A DNA stretch of 64,000 nucleotides. It comes from Gnetum montanum. Taxonomy: Eukaryota; Streptophyta; Gnetopsida; Gnetales; Gnetaceae. The notes beneath the pieces are model-generated. The model worked only from the letters and a program-made list of their open reading frames with translations. It had not been told where the DNA came from and made no database searches. The position numbers and the translations under genes were made by a program. Positions within the stretch are counted from its first letter, which is position 1. Every line of letters starts with the position of its first letter. The DNA lies in assembly GCA_015680685.1 (NCBI GenBank), contig MNCI01002682.1, positions 1,395,221 through 1,459,220 on the forward strand, given 5' to 3'. Shown piece after piece: positions 11,131 to 23,760 of the stretch.

Positions 11131-12925
11131 TACCCCCATGACTAAATGAAAACTCATCCTCAAGTTCCTTACAAAATATTGGGAAGGTATGGGATTATTG
11201 AGGGGAATGGAACTAATGGGATGACATGTGAATGGATCATTATTACAATACTTGACAAAATTGGTGTTCATAACAACAAGGTTGAACACCTTATTACATT
11301 GACATCAGGCCTTAGTTGGCAGCTGAGAAAGAGAGAGAGAGAGAGAAGTGTTGATGCTGCCAACGTTAAGATTGCACCTTTCGTTGTCCATCCGTAAGTG
11401 CACCATCAATCTTGCTCCTTGCATAGCTGCTGTAGCGTTGCTCCATTCCATGTGTTCCCTCCAAATCTAGTCCGTTATTGCATGATCGCCATCTGCACAC
11501 ACAACACAATCTTATATTAGCAAGGGTAAATAAATCATCATGTAATTGATACCTTGCTTCGGTGTAGGTCCATTGGCTAAGTTGTGGTATGGCTAATTGT
11601 GGATCTGGGGATGTATTAATGATGACTACCGAAGGTGTAGGGGTTAGGAAAGAATTGAAAAAATTCGGGGCTAAGAGAAAATTGAAAAAATTAGGCCCCG
11701 TACCCCCATGACTAATCGCGAACCTCCGGTAGCGTTAGAATGGAGAAAGGAAAGGAGTAAGAAAGATAGATAAAAAGGGACAACTATAGCATCAAGGGAA
11801 TGGATGTCAAGATGAAAATGAACAAAATAAGATTAATTGCAAAATGTTAAGGGAAAGAATTTAACTAATGCCCCAAATAGGAATGTCAGTGGGTCCTCCC
11901 CAAAGCAGGCTCATGCCCTTAATGCCCTAACAAACCCACATTCAAAGAGTCCATAGGCTCTGGGAATGTCAATTAGTGCATTCGGCTAAACCATCCACTT
12001 GGATAATAAGAATGCCTTCCCCAAGAGTCACCACCATTCCGACGAAACAAAGGAGAGAAGGGGAAGCGAGAAGGGCCTTAGTTAGAGGGAACACTTTTGG
12101 TTCCATAACCAGTGCTTGTAGCCCAAGTTTATTTCATCTAAGGGGTGTGCTTTGAATTCTTACTTTTTTTTTGGTTTTGTGTTTTTATGCGTGAGAACCA
12201 CACCATGTAAAGACTTTGTTATTTTTATTGTCTCAACTTCTGGTAGTTGGGGTAACATTGGAATAGTGAGAAAACCCAAGAAGAAACCATCCAAGAACCC
12301 AAGAGAATGGCCAACACAAAAGCATCAAGTTCCCTTGAAGCACACCCTTTTCAAACCTTGAGTCCTTCCTTAGTTTGAGAAATGCTCAATCACTGATTCA
12401 TTAAAGTTCTTATTATGAAAGGAACTATACATTTCCAAGCTAAGAGAGACCATAGAAACTAGTGGATGGATGGATGAAGTGAACTCATTGCCTACCATAT
12501 CAAAAGAAACATACCTTAGTGTCAACATCGTAACTTAAAGGTAAAAATAAAACATTATCAATCAACATGAAAACAGTTCATACCATCATTCTAAACACTT
12601 ATTGGATGACAAACTTACAAGGTGGATCACACACACACACACACACACAATGGAAAAGTATAACGATGTTGTAAAACAAAAAACAAGAAAAGTTAAAGAA
12701 AGTTATAAAACAAAATGAAGAAAAGTTAAATAAATTTGTAAAAAAAAAATGTTTAAGACAAAAATGTTGTAAAACAAAAATGTGTAAAACAAAAACTTAA
12801 AACGGACTGAGGGCCCCATATGATTAGCATAGATGGCCATCTCCCCCATGACTGAATTACAAGGGAGAGATCCGAAATAAGGAACATCTATTTGAATTTC
12901 GTAGAAGTGCCCAACTCCTCCCAAT
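11131..12925 (-). other. Element C 3' non-coding region
   Basis: No supported coding sequence. It has a G-rich tract (tacccccatgactaa on the plus strand) at 11131-11145 next to the 3' LTR, the likely polypurine tract, and sister copies at about 11701 and 12841. An (AC)n run lies at 12629-12649, and AAAACAAAAATGT-type repeats at about 12655-12800. Confidence 0.6.
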
Positions 12926-12928
12926 TGA

Positions 12929-13620
12929 TCATCTTAGGTTGAGGGGTGAGAGTTTGCGATGCTCATATTCTAATGTATATATGCTTTCGTTATAGAGATG
13001 GGTTTCCTCAATTCGTTCCATGCATATTTGGTTGCTCCTTCGAGTAGCTGTCAACAACGGGGTGTCTACTATTGGTTGTGTGGCTGCTACATACACGCAT
13101 CTTTGTTGCAAAGTTTCAAGGGCACACCTGTTACATGGAGACATTTCCTCCATGTCATCACCCGATGAATCACTATATGTGATGCATGGAACTTTCCTCT
13201 TCTCGATCTTTCCATAAATGTTTATCTGAGAAATTTCCAAGGAAAGATCGTAGATCCTAAGGCAGGCATCTACTGTACTTAGCCATGCCCTTCCCATTAT
13301 AATTGGGAAGTCCCCTTCATTATTGTTGACCTCAATCACTAGGAAATCAACTAGGTAAGACCAACCACACACAGTGGTAATGATGTTCTCCACCAATCCC
13401 AAGGGAATGGTGATGGACTGGTCCGCCAGCTCTAGTTGAATGTTAGTCTTCTTAAGTTGGGGCAGGTTCCAGGCTTGATACATTTTTTGTGATATTAAAT
13501 TGACTCCAAAACCTGAGTCAAGAAGAGCCCTATGTGGTTCATTTTCGGCAACTTGAAGGTAGATTAAGGGACTTCCAGGGTTAGTTAGTTTCCTGGGAAG
13601 GTGGCCTACCTTGATCTAGT
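12929..13620 (-). pseudogene. Element C protease (near-intact retropepsin)
   Basis: Aspartic protease for polyprotein processing. Upstream of the ATG at 13483 the frame runs open through IYLQVAEN, then RALLDSGFGVNLIS with the DSG catalytic triad at 13519-13511. It continues through SITIPLGLVENII, the hydrophobic YLVDFLVIEV, and DFPIIMGRAWLSTVDACLRI, which is the usual ILGR-type C-terminal motif. An acidic tail reading DSSGDDMEEM follows. This is the best preserved protease in the window and serves as the reference for the split protease of A. It ends at a stop at 12929, and the RT that should follow is absent. Confidence 0.85.
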
Positions 13621-14086
13621 TAGTTACGGTATGCATTAACATAACCGTATGCATTAAGCTCTATTAGACTGAAGGGTGCACCGAAGTGTTAGATGGTGGA
13701 GGAGTGTACATGGGTCCAACTGCTTATTGTTGCGAGAGCTTTTCTAGGCTTTTGGTTTTGAAGAAAGATCTTCTCCTTTTACAGTTGTCAGAACTAGCAG
13801 TAGGTTGAATATTTATAGCTCTCACAGTGTGACATTGCTACGGTTGAGTCGGAAGTTCCCCTTGCATTGTTGGAGAAGGAGATGTTATGGAAACTACTTA
13901 TGGAAGAGGTGCAAATGGATTTGGAGGATGGTGTGGATATGGAGTGTCTCTTGGAGGAGAAGGAGTCCTTTTGAAGTACTCCCAAACTTGGTAGTAATGG
14001 TGGGGAGTTGTGTGACTCATAGAGTCACTTGGAGAAATCGGTTGCTACACATAATATCCATAAGCATCAGGCTACCGGTAAGGGTA

Positions 14087-16112
14087 CTAATGTTTCGACA
14101 ATGGCATCCACCATGACTGTGGGTATTTCCACTGCTGATGTTTTCCGATGGGCTGTGGGGGAGTTCCACTTAGATAATACGTTAATGGTTGGTGGAACTT
14201 CCTTGGGTTACCTTGGGGATAAGGTAACCTACAGGGTGTTTGCCGTTGATTAAGTCTTGGATTAAGTGCATACATCCCAGACTCCTGTAGATGTGAGATG
14301 ATGGGGCAACATCCCTTAGGATGGTCATAGTGGCAGATCTCACATCCACTGTCATCATTTGTGTCTGATTCCACAACCCCATCAGAGTTAGTGATTTTCC
14401 CCTTACCCTTGTTATGTGCAAAGCCTAAATCTCTCCACTTTGTCTTACCTTTGTCACTACTTTGTTCTACCTTAGACTCTTCTACGATTTTTAAGACAAT
14501 TTCAATTTTAGAGTCTAAGGAACTCCATATGTCATCTACCTTAGCTTCTATTTCTATTGTTAACTTTTGAATTGGCAAGGTTTTCCTGTTCACCAACTCT
14601 TTGATTGGTGACTCATCCTCCTCATCGCAAAATTTCACTCCCTTCTTTCGAAGAGAGGGATCATGGTTGTATTCTTCCACATTTTCCCTTTTGCGTAGCT
14701 CACCTTCTTCTTTTGCTACTTGCTCCAATAAGTGATGTACTTCATGAGCTCTAAGTTGTGATAGTCTCCCTTGGGCATAAGTCCCAAGGGTTCTTCTCAT
14801 TTCATGCCTTAGCCCATCCACGATGTGGTGAAGTTGATCCCACTGAGCGTACCCATGGTAGCATCCAAGGGTTCATAAGTATCTTGCTTCCAACCTTGAA
14901 TCTACTTATGCAAATTGGACACTCTGGAGTACGTCTGATACTTATCGTTGAACAGTTCTAGCATCATACTCCACCTCCTAGTGTTTTCGGTTCTAAGGAC
15001 TGGTACCAGCTCTCTGCTTCCTTGATGAGTGTCCTTGGGAACAATGTAAGTTTTTGCCACTCATTTTCTATATTCTGCAAGGCATAGGCATCATGGAATT
15101 CCTGTAAATGATTTTGCAGATCTGCGTTGTATCCCCCTTCAAATCGTGGGATATTTTTCATGTCTAAACATTTGATCTGACTATCTTTTAAATGCCTTGT
15201 GGGAATCCTAACTGCCTCCATTATGTCAAGCATACTTCACGTTGCAAGTAGGGGCTCATCATGATCATCTCCTTCATGATGCCTATGATGTCTTCATGAT
15301 TCCCTACTCTTCCTACGTCATTTCCCTTTTCCTCTCTCTCGACTTTCCCATTGAGGTCTTTCATCCTTCTTACCTTTATCCTCACCTTTATGTTTATGGT
15401 GGCTATGCCCAAATGTGGAAGGAGAGGGTGAATGATGAGATGAAGGGGAAGAGGAAGGGGAACCATCGCCATGATGATTTTTCTTGCCTTCTCTTCGGCT
15501 ACTTCAGCCCCGATCATTATAACGATCTAAGTGCTCGTCCTTAGCATGAGTTGTTGTTCCCTTTGTGAACAGTTGGTGTTCACAGGGATCAGAACCAGTG
15601 TTATGTATCATTGATCATAGGTTCTAATACCCAACCTTCTCACCATTGTTAGGAGGGAGAACATCATTTGCTAGAGAACCCGTTATAAGGGGTTCCTCAT
15701 CTCCTATTTCGCTAAGGACGTGTGGACCTTTGCCCTTCAAAAGTGTATGTTGACTCTCCTGCCTTAAGTCCCTCATACGTTGTGCTTCTATGGGATGATA
15801 ATCCCTCATATCAAAGTCTTCCACAACATATTCAGCATATAATTCAGTCATGCCTATCTGTGCCAAAGCACAGAAGAGCATGTTAGAGACTGATAGATCT
15901 GGGGGTAACATGATGTTACCTTGCAAATCTCTCCACCACAGTTGTTTGTCTTGATGGAGGATAAAAGTGAAGTCTAGAATATGCTCATCGGGATGAGTAT
16001 AGAATATTTTATACTATTTAGGACTTGGCTAATTTCAGCTATGTGTTTTATGCTACCAACTATCTCGTGTATGGTCCTTAGGTGGTGAGTTGCTCTTATG
16101 AGAAGAAGACAT
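14087..16112 (-). pseudogene. gag: Element C gag
   Basis: Structural polyprotein of a non-autonomous element. The ATG at 16112 starts MSSSHKSNS. A block LYAEYVVEDFDMRDYHP lies near 15830. The capsid region has IPRFEGGYNADLQNHLQ and ESWYQSLEP (15160-14970), followed at about 14870 by the GYAQWDQLHH-type capsid end. Then a 244-codon open frame (14821-14087) carries RKRENVEEYNHDP and a zinc-binding-like CEICHYDHPKGCC (C-x2-C-x3-H-x3-C). A few stops and one or two frameshifts separate these segments. A serine/proline-rich linker (about 13985-13794) separates it from protease. Confidence 0.8.
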
Positions 16113-16237
16113 TGTTATCGGTATGCTAATTTTACCATTATATAAATTTTTCTTTAATTAACTCGAAGGTTCATTTAGGCTCCCAATAATGTGAGTGATA
16201 TCCTTTATGTTCTATTCAGCGCACAAACACTTAGTCC

Positions 16238-16257
16238 CAGGAAACAGTGCCAATGAT
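16238..16257 (-). other. Primer-binding site of element C
   Basis: Minus strand TGGCACTGTTTCCTGGGACT, one base inside the 5' LTR; tRNA-Asp type as in A and B. Confidence 0.75.
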
Positions 16258-16258
16258 G

Positions 16259-17282
16259 AGTGGCAAGGTACCCCTACACTCAACCATACGAAATGAGCGT
16301 AGCATGCGCCATCCGGTCAAACTCCATAGACTAAGTGCTTACACGCCCCATGGAACACTTGGGGTTAATCATTTGTTGTCTTCCCAAACTTACTTGTAGT
16401 TGCCATGGTGTATGGTTAGGCAAGTCTGAGGTATATGATTTTTATATCTTTTTATGTTTTTCTCCTATGCTATTGAGGTGAAGGGTTGAGAAACTAACTA
16501 ACTCTAACTAATGACTAAGTCTAAATTAACCTAGCATCAGCATCTATTCCCACTTATCGTACACACCCTGAACCAATGCAACCACAGCTACCAAACGCTA
16601 ATCGTTGTTGGGATCACTGCGTGTAATGCATGTGCTCGAAGTGGTCATACTGAGGCACTTAACTAGGAGGAAAGGGTTGAGAAAGTTAATCTAGCCTAAG
16701 TGCGATGAGCAACCGATTCCTTGACTAACCATACACATCTTGGTGCACAACTACCACTGGAATTACCAAGCACAAATCCTTAATATGCCATTGGGTTACC
16801 AAGTAGTCACACTAGATGCTCGTAATCAAGTCGTACTCATACCATATGCGATGAGTAGCTGATTCCTTGACTATCCGTACACATCCTTAGATGCTTGTAA
16901 TCAAGTCATACTCATTCCGTATTCTAGGAGTTTAAGGGTGAGAGAGAAAGCAATAAATAAAATCCTATTCCATGCACTACAAGGTTTATCCAGGAAGTTC
17001 GTCTTTATTTCTGTACACAACTTGTGTTCAAGTACAATGTTGCTCGAATAAAGATCCATTCACTTTAGGACCCCTACTGCAGGCACATGGAAAATATTCT
17101 ATCTCTGGAGTGATCAAACTACCAGAGTTTCCCTACTTCTAACTCAGGATGGGAAAACAAGGGAGAGCCGCCTCTTATTTATAGATATGGTGGCAAACCG
17201 CGATATCACGTACACAATATCGCATGGGATGCGATATCGTGACTATCGTGATATCATGGCTCATGTGAATCACATCTCATCA
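16259..17282 (-). repeat. 5' LTR of element C
   Basis: Minus-strand start TGATGAGATGTG at 17282; TATAAATA at 17183-17176. It contains a short run of alternating atatcg/cgatat blocks near 17210-17260 that is shorter in the 3' LTR, which accounts for most of the 43-bp length difference. Confidence 0.9.
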
Positions 17283-18413
17283 CCTAAGCTTAAACCTAAG
17301 CTTCTTTGGGATAGGTTGGTCTAATGCTAGTGGTGCTTCCTTCATAGGCCTCTTAGGATTCTCTTTGGCAATCCCTTTGGGCTCCCTACATAGTCATTTG
17401 GCCTCCTGGATGCTCTCTAGGAATGTGAGAAGCTTCTCATCATCTATGCTATCAAGAGACTCAAACTATCTAACATTAACATCCTTAGTGGTAATGGATA
17501 ACGTATTATCCATACATTCTAGTGGGTTTTGAGCTTGCACCATTGGATAAATGTGCTTTATCCAAGGCTTAGAAAGTTGACTTAGGTCTTGGGGAACCCA
17601 TTGTCCATTCCTATACACCACCAAAAACTCTACAAACCTCTTTAAATAACCCGCAAAAAAACAAAATGCATGTGGATTATTGTAGACATGTCTACACAAA
17701 GTCTAAGGATCTCCTCCATAAGCCCAATAGCCAAAGAAACTATCCAATTAAACCAGGTGTCGTCCATTAGGACCTTCTTAAAGGTTCATCCCTGTGTAAT
17801 GCCAATTGCCTTCTTTTTCAATAATAGTTTTGGAAATGCATAGGACCTAAACAAAGGATATGACTCCTTTGCTTCAAGGTTCATGGAGCTATCCATGAAA
17901 ATTCTAGAGTGGCCCATGTTGGCATCAAGCCACTCTAAAACTTCATCACAATGGCCCGATTCCTTCACTATTCTTGTTGGGAAATTTTCCATGTTAGCAA
18001 GGATAGAAAACAAGTCATGAATGAGGCCTGCATCAATATCCATGTTAACCTTCACACCCTAGATGATGGTGCTAAAATGATTGGCCTTGTCATTGAAGGA
18101 TTTAATGACATGCAACATCTCTACAATAGGGATGAAAGGGATTGGTGCCATAAATACATCAAGCAAACCTACACACTAGATGTACTTTTTGTAGTTAACT
18201 ATAACCCTTACCACATCTACAAACAAGTGTGACCAGATCATCACACTAAAGTTCTTTAAGATGTAGGCAAGAAATTCCCTTGTCTGAGGTTAGAACCACA
18301 ATGACAACTTCCCTACAGGCATATTGGAGAGTGGGGTATTAGTCTTTAGATTATCAATGTAGCACAAGATACCCACCAACTCCACAATGATGAGGATGGG
18401 TTTTAAGTAAACC
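17283..18413 (-). pseudogene. Element D antisense gene (truncated homologue of E's)
   Basis: Minus-strand reading frame homologous to the antisense gene of E (43195-47490); function unknown. It begins after a TATGTAG splice acceptor (AG at 18415-18414) with YLKPILIIVELVGILCYI, which aligns with E's exon 2 ALQPRLIILEIVGVLCYM right at the matching acceptor. Next come REFLAYILKNFSVMIW (E: QEFLQFLLQHFSVIVW), GLLDVFMAPIPFIPIVEML (E exon 4: GLMNLFLAPNLSIPTIEML), and YLKRFVEFLVVYRNGQW followed by SKPWI and LSITTKD (E: YLRRFAEFLVVHENGAW, SKSWI, FSVTTKD). The part equal to E's late exon 2 and exon 3 is missing. The gene end is displaced by the C insertion and the upstream deletion. Confidence 0.75.
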
Positions 18414-18459
18414 CTACATAAAGCAAAACAAAAGCATTATGATCATTTGGCATTACTTA

Positions 18460-18750
18460 GCAAATTTGGAAAAAAACATATAGTTGAGGGCGAAATTAGC
18501 CTCTGTAAAAATCTCTAAGGTGTTTATCTAAATTAGCTTAAGTAATTCCACAAGAAGGCATTATTACAATCTTGCATAGCCTTACATTATAAAAATACTT
18601 AACAAATTTGGAAAAAACATTAGTTCGAGGTAAATTTAGCCTCTATAAAAAGCTCTAAGGTGTTTATCTAAATTAGCTTAAGAAATTCCATAATAGCATT
18701 ATTTCCATCTTTTATAGCCTTGTACTTCATAACCAAAATATTATAGCCAA
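18460..18750. repeat. Two copies of a roughly 139-bp unit in D
   Basis: The block gtttatctaaattagctta and its flanks occur at about 18520 and 18660. They lie just upstream (minus-strand sense) of the conserved acceptor of D's antisense gene, so probably inside its first intron. Confidence 0.7.
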
Positions 18751-19029
18751 AACTAAGCCTTAATCTAAATTATGAAAAGCATGCATAAATTTGGAAAAAT
18801 GCATTAAGACTTAAAAAAAAATTTAGAAAATTAAAAAACCATATAGCCATATTAAAAATATTTTTAAAAAAAACTAGTGAAACCTTTATTTTTCTTTTAA
18901 AAAAAACATGTTTAAAGCATGAGTTTTACATGAGAAACTACACATATCAATCACATCTATCCAAAATTTTTCCTTATTTACACAACCATAACCAAAAAAT
19001 TTATCAAAAATTCATAAAAGCTCTAATTT

Positions 19030-22000
19030 TAGTGATTCCACCATGGAAATAACGCTAAATTCACAAGCTTTGCAGCCATGACTTTTACAACAAAAAATAC
19101 TTCGTCATTTTTACATAGAATATAGATAAATCAGTAGTATAATTGTAGCCATGCAAGGATAGGAAAACATTTTTCAAAAATTAGTTCAACTCTAAACAAA
19201 GTGATTCTACCACCATTTGAAAGATTAAATCAATCCCTACACATCCATGCTTAAAGAAAATCTAAAACCTTTTCCATTTATTTTAAAAAAAAAATTGTCA
19301 AGTTGGATGAAATTTTGAAAATGGCATAAACCTCCTTTCAACATAGGATTGATAAAAAAATTCCTTAAAATTTTTTTTTAAGTCCAATTGGAGTGATTCC
19401 ACCTCCATTGGAAAGATGAAGTGAAGACCTACTTATCCATAGCCAAAAATCATCCAAAACCCTTGCCGTTTGTTTAGAAAAAATTTGTGAACTTACATAA
19501 AATTATAAAAATGGCATAAAGAACCTAAGTACACAACCTTAGGAAAATAGCTATAACTCCATAGATTCAAAACCAAATTGAACAAAAAAACATTCATTGA
19601 AAAGCATAAACATGGGGATATGAGCCCATAAAATCAGATTTTGAAAATATGAAACTATTTCTTGAGAAAAAATACACAACTTTTCTTGGATTTTTCATGT
19701 TAAAAAGCTAAAATTCCTAAAGTCCAACTTACCATAGCCATAAAAACATACCCAAAACAACCAAAACTATTGATACCCATTAGAAAGAGCACCAAAATAA
19801 TGGGTTAGGATTTCATTGAAATTTAATTTTGACAAATACTTTGGCCTAGATCTAAGGAAATGGCCATACCCCAAATTTTGGGAAAAAAGCACAAAAAAGA
19901 TAGGCTTGATTTTAAAAGTCAATTATGTTTAGGCAAAAACAATGAAACAACCATGGATCCATGTGGAAAAGGTAAAAATAAAAGGTGGATTTCAATAGAA
20001 TTTCATTTTAGCTGCTATATCAAGGTAGATTTGAGAAAAATTTCCCCACATGTGGCAAGAGAAATGCAACAAGACCATAGAAAATAGCTAAAAACAAAGG
20101 TAAGAATAGGTAGAACTACCTACCTCGGAGTGGTGATGGATGAAGCCTAAATGGGTATAGGCCTGGGAACCTCTGAAAACTCCCTAGCACATTTTTCTAT
20201 CCTTTGGATTGTCAAATTTTGACTCTTTTCTCCACATTGTTTTGATGCCACGGTAAGTTCAACATTGTGAGTAGTTTGAAGTCCAGAAGAATAGAAGTTC
20301 AACGCTGGATGTGAGAAGGATAGAAGGCTTCCACACTAAATATAGGTTTCTTTCCCCACAAAACTCTCTGCTAGAGCTCTCCTCCAATGCATAGTTTGCA
20401 AAAATAATGATCATGATTGAAAACTTGCAAAATTCAACCATATAAACTGCATCTAAAACCTAAACGCATACTTTGAAATCCCATGAGCTAATTTAATGCA
20501 CCATAACTCCAAGTGCACTGAAGTGTAAGAGAGGAAAAGTCTCTTTAATGTTGAGTTTGGATGGAAAACATCCTAACTTTTCAAAAATTTAAATTCTTGG
20601 ATTGTGGGCCCCACCCTGTGCCTTCTCTCTTAACAAAAATTACATCAATGCTAAGCTTTTCTTCCAATTTTGACACTTGTAACCACGTTGCAACCTTAAC
20701 TCCTAGGCATCCATGCTAGAGATGCCATGCCTAGCATAGATACATGCCTTCCATAGCTTAAAACCATAAAAACATAAACCCATTTCCTTTGTTAACAGTA
20801 AAAATCTACCTTTTTCCTATTCTAGGCTCCGAGAAAAGGGTGAAACAATACTAAAATGGGACAACTTGGGTTTCCACGATGAGGCAACACTACCCAACAT
20901 GGAACAAAGGGGGGTAACACCATTCTTATTCCCAACACCCATCTAGCCCATGTTTGACCTTGATGTGGGCTCCACATGACCAAGAATCCCTCCAAGCATC
21001 TCCAACAACCCTGGAATCTTACCAATCCTATTCAAAACTAGTCAAAATTGGTCAAAACTATGGGATTTGGTGTTTTCACACTAGTAGAAGCTTCATCCAT
21101 GTTAAACATTTCACCCTTAGTGTGGATGGATAGGGCAAAGCCAAAAATAACCTAAATTAACTACCTAGTAGTCATTTTTCAAAGCTCGATGACCCTTAGA
21201 CCTTGCTAAAACCCTCTAGAGCTTCTGAAAGTCCTAAAAGTGGTCAAATATGGTACAAAACTACCATCCTCCTCTCAACCTAGTGTGAAATAAATGTGGG
21301 AGACTGCATGAGGTACTTAAGAGCCTCCAAACTATTGAATCTTGGCACCTAGTATTAATTGTCAACATCAACATCCCTAGAGGCTAACATGCATGATCAA
21401 TTAGCTATCAATCTAACCTAGATCTAGCTATCTTGGTTGAGGGAGCCCCCTTTCACACTAAGCATCCTAATCTCAAAGTGGATAGAAGGGGGGAAGCCAA
21501 AACTATTGAAATTTACATGAATTTATAGTTTCAGAAGCAATCCAACCCTTCTAAAAATAACCAAACTTCCAAAAGTCATCTAAAATGATCAAAACTACCT
21601 TCTCTTGATTCTCCACATTGATGGGGATCCTATCCATCTTGAGCCTTCCACCCTTAATGTGGATGGAAGGGGAAAGCCTAAAAACCCTCTCATAGCCTTC
21701 AAAACTATCAAATTTTGATCTTAGACACTGATAGCCAATGCCAGCAACCCTGTAGACACTCATGCATAGTCAAAATTGATCAAAAATAGCCAAAAATCCT
21801 TCCCAATAATCTTCCACACTAAGTATGAAAGCCCTAGCATGAACAAAGTGGTGAAAGCCCAAAATTTGCTTAACCCTTGAAAAAATAAAATTTTGACATC
21901 AAGTATCAACAATTGATGCCAACAACCTTAGAAGCCTACATGCATAGCTATAATTCTAAAAAAATTAGCAAAAATCAAGGCCCCTTAGTTCTTCCATGTT

Positions 22001-23760
22001 AAGAACCACCTCCTCCATGCTACCCAACATGGAAGAAAGTGGAAAACTTTGGACAAACTCCAAAATATCCTCCAAAGACCTTGAACAAATACAAAAAAGA
22101 CCTATGTGTGTCCTAGAACCTCGTTTACACATCCTAAGACCCTCAACCCTAACAAGATTGATCATAAGTAGCCAGAACACCTTTCCCCCCAATATTCCAT
22201 GCTAGGCATAGAAACCCCAACATGGAAAAATGGAAAAACTCCTTAAAAACCACTCATCAACCTTTGAAATGATCAAATCTTGATACTAGGCATTGGTATT
22301 CAACAATAGTAACCTCGTAGACCTACATGCATGATCAGAAACGATGCAGAAAGCTAAAAAGCTACTTCCCCCTAGTATTCCATGTTGAGCATACCTTCCT
22401 TAGTGTTGAAAAAGGGGGAAATCCCAAAAACCATCTAGAAAACCTCCAAACTATTCAGTTTTAACCCCATACCCTAGTCCTCAACCCTAGCAACCTCAGG
22501 AGCACACATGCATGATCAATTGAGGTAAAAAATGGGCTAGATCTAAGATTTATGAGGTTTTCATATTTGGGATCCTCTCTTCCATGCTAGCTAGCATGAA
22601 AACTGAGGGGGAGACTCATTTTGAGCACAAACACCTCAAAATGACATCAAACAACCTTACATGCACTCTAAAATCCTGTCAATAGTCATTGGAGCCTTCA
22701 AAGCTCAAGAAATCAATCCTAGATGGTAAAAAGATGATTTTCCCTAATTTTTCATGCTAAGCTACATATCCCTAGCATGGAAAAAAGGGAAGGAGCTAAA
22801 AAACCACTTGGAAGTACTCAAAACTACCAAATTTTGACATGGAGACATAGCCCTTGGCCATAGCAACTCCGGAGGATAACATGCATAGTCGATTGTGTTC
22901 TAAATTAGCTTAGATCTGGGATACTTGCTTCATCCATGTTGGAGGAGGTCCCTTCCATGCTAGGTAGTGTGGAAACAAAGGGGGAAAGCTACTTTTCTAC
23001 TTCTAGTAATAAGATGACACTCCCGAAAGCCAAAGATCTATGCCAAAGAAGCCTAGGACCTCATAGCCTTGAGCTTTTTCTTGTTTGACCTTGTCTTGAC
23101 CTTCAAAACCCATTCCCCCCAATCTTCCATGCTGGAGTAACTCTCCTAATGTGGAAATAAGGGGAAAAGAGCTTAAGTGCCCTTGAACAACCTCCAAACA
23201 TGCTCAAAATCAACCAGAAACTTATAGAATCAAGGTCTACAATCCTAGGGAACTAGAAACCCAGTCAATGTGCTCTTAAACCATCCTAAATCCATGAAAC
23301 AAGTGTCCCCCCATTCTTCCATGCTAAGCATATTATGCTTAGTCTAGAAAAATGGGGAAACCAATTTCAACATGTTTTGACACTTAAAACTAACTCAAAC
23401 TACCCCAAAATAAAGCTAGAGGATGCACAACTCCTAGATATGGATTCCAACTGCTTATTTAACCTTGTTTGATTCTATTTTGGCTTATTTTTTGGTTTTT
23501 CATTCTGAGCCCCCTTTCTTCCACATTAGCCAGCATGGAAACAAGGGGAGAAGGCTCCATAACTTGCTTTTTAGCCTCTACAGACCTCCAAAGTGTTCTA
23601 TTTTGATGGATCTAACCCTGCGTTGCCTTGGGAAGGTTCCAAAACCTCATTTTTGGACCTATGAGCTTCCAAAAACCTATTTTCCCTGGTTTCCACATTG
23701 AGGGTCCCTGCTTCCATGATGAACCTAGCGTTAAAGCCTCAAAACACTTGATTTTTGGGC
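19030..23760. repeat. Long array of diverged roughly 190-bp units in element D
   Basis: No coding sequence. Early units carry gtgattccacc at about 19032, 19201 and 19393. From about 20720 onward each unit contains an imperfect inverted pair of the form ttccatgctagg ... agcatggaa followed by an agggggaaag-like tract. Landmarks lie near 20870, 21090, 21450, 21615, 21805, 21995, 22195, 22375, 22575, 22755, 22940, 23120, 23315, 23515 and 23695, so the period is about 165-200 bp over roughly 15 or more copies. Units also share caaaactatcaaattttgat-like and acatgcatgatca-like blocks. The array lies between D's antisense gene and its RT part; E has only a short spacer there. Confidence 0.8.

Larger units (their letters stand above)
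10150..17282 (-). mobile_element. Element C: gag-protease-only Athila-type retrotransposon
   Basis: Complete 7.1-kb element on the minus strand with LTRs at 10150-11130 and 16259-17282 and target duplication CCTAA (10145-10149, 17283-17287). Reading 3' to 5' on the plus strand it has LTR, primer-binding site, gag, protease, then directly the 3' non-coding region. RT, RNase H and integrase are absent. The block just after protease (minus strand, 12850-12811) matches the block just after integrase in A (56397-56440): both read GGGGGAGATGGCCATC and end in a GGCCCCTCA-like stretch. So about 3 kb of pol was lost cleanly. It would need another Athila element to move. Confidence 0.9.

Noticed and set aside
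12629-12649. (AC)n run as a possible regulatory element
   Set aside because: An ordinary microsatellite in C's non-coding region; nothing points to a function.
17200-17260. Palindromic atatcg/cgatat run as a replication origin or binding site
   Set aside because: It is part of C's LTR and differs in length between the two LTRs; no independent support.
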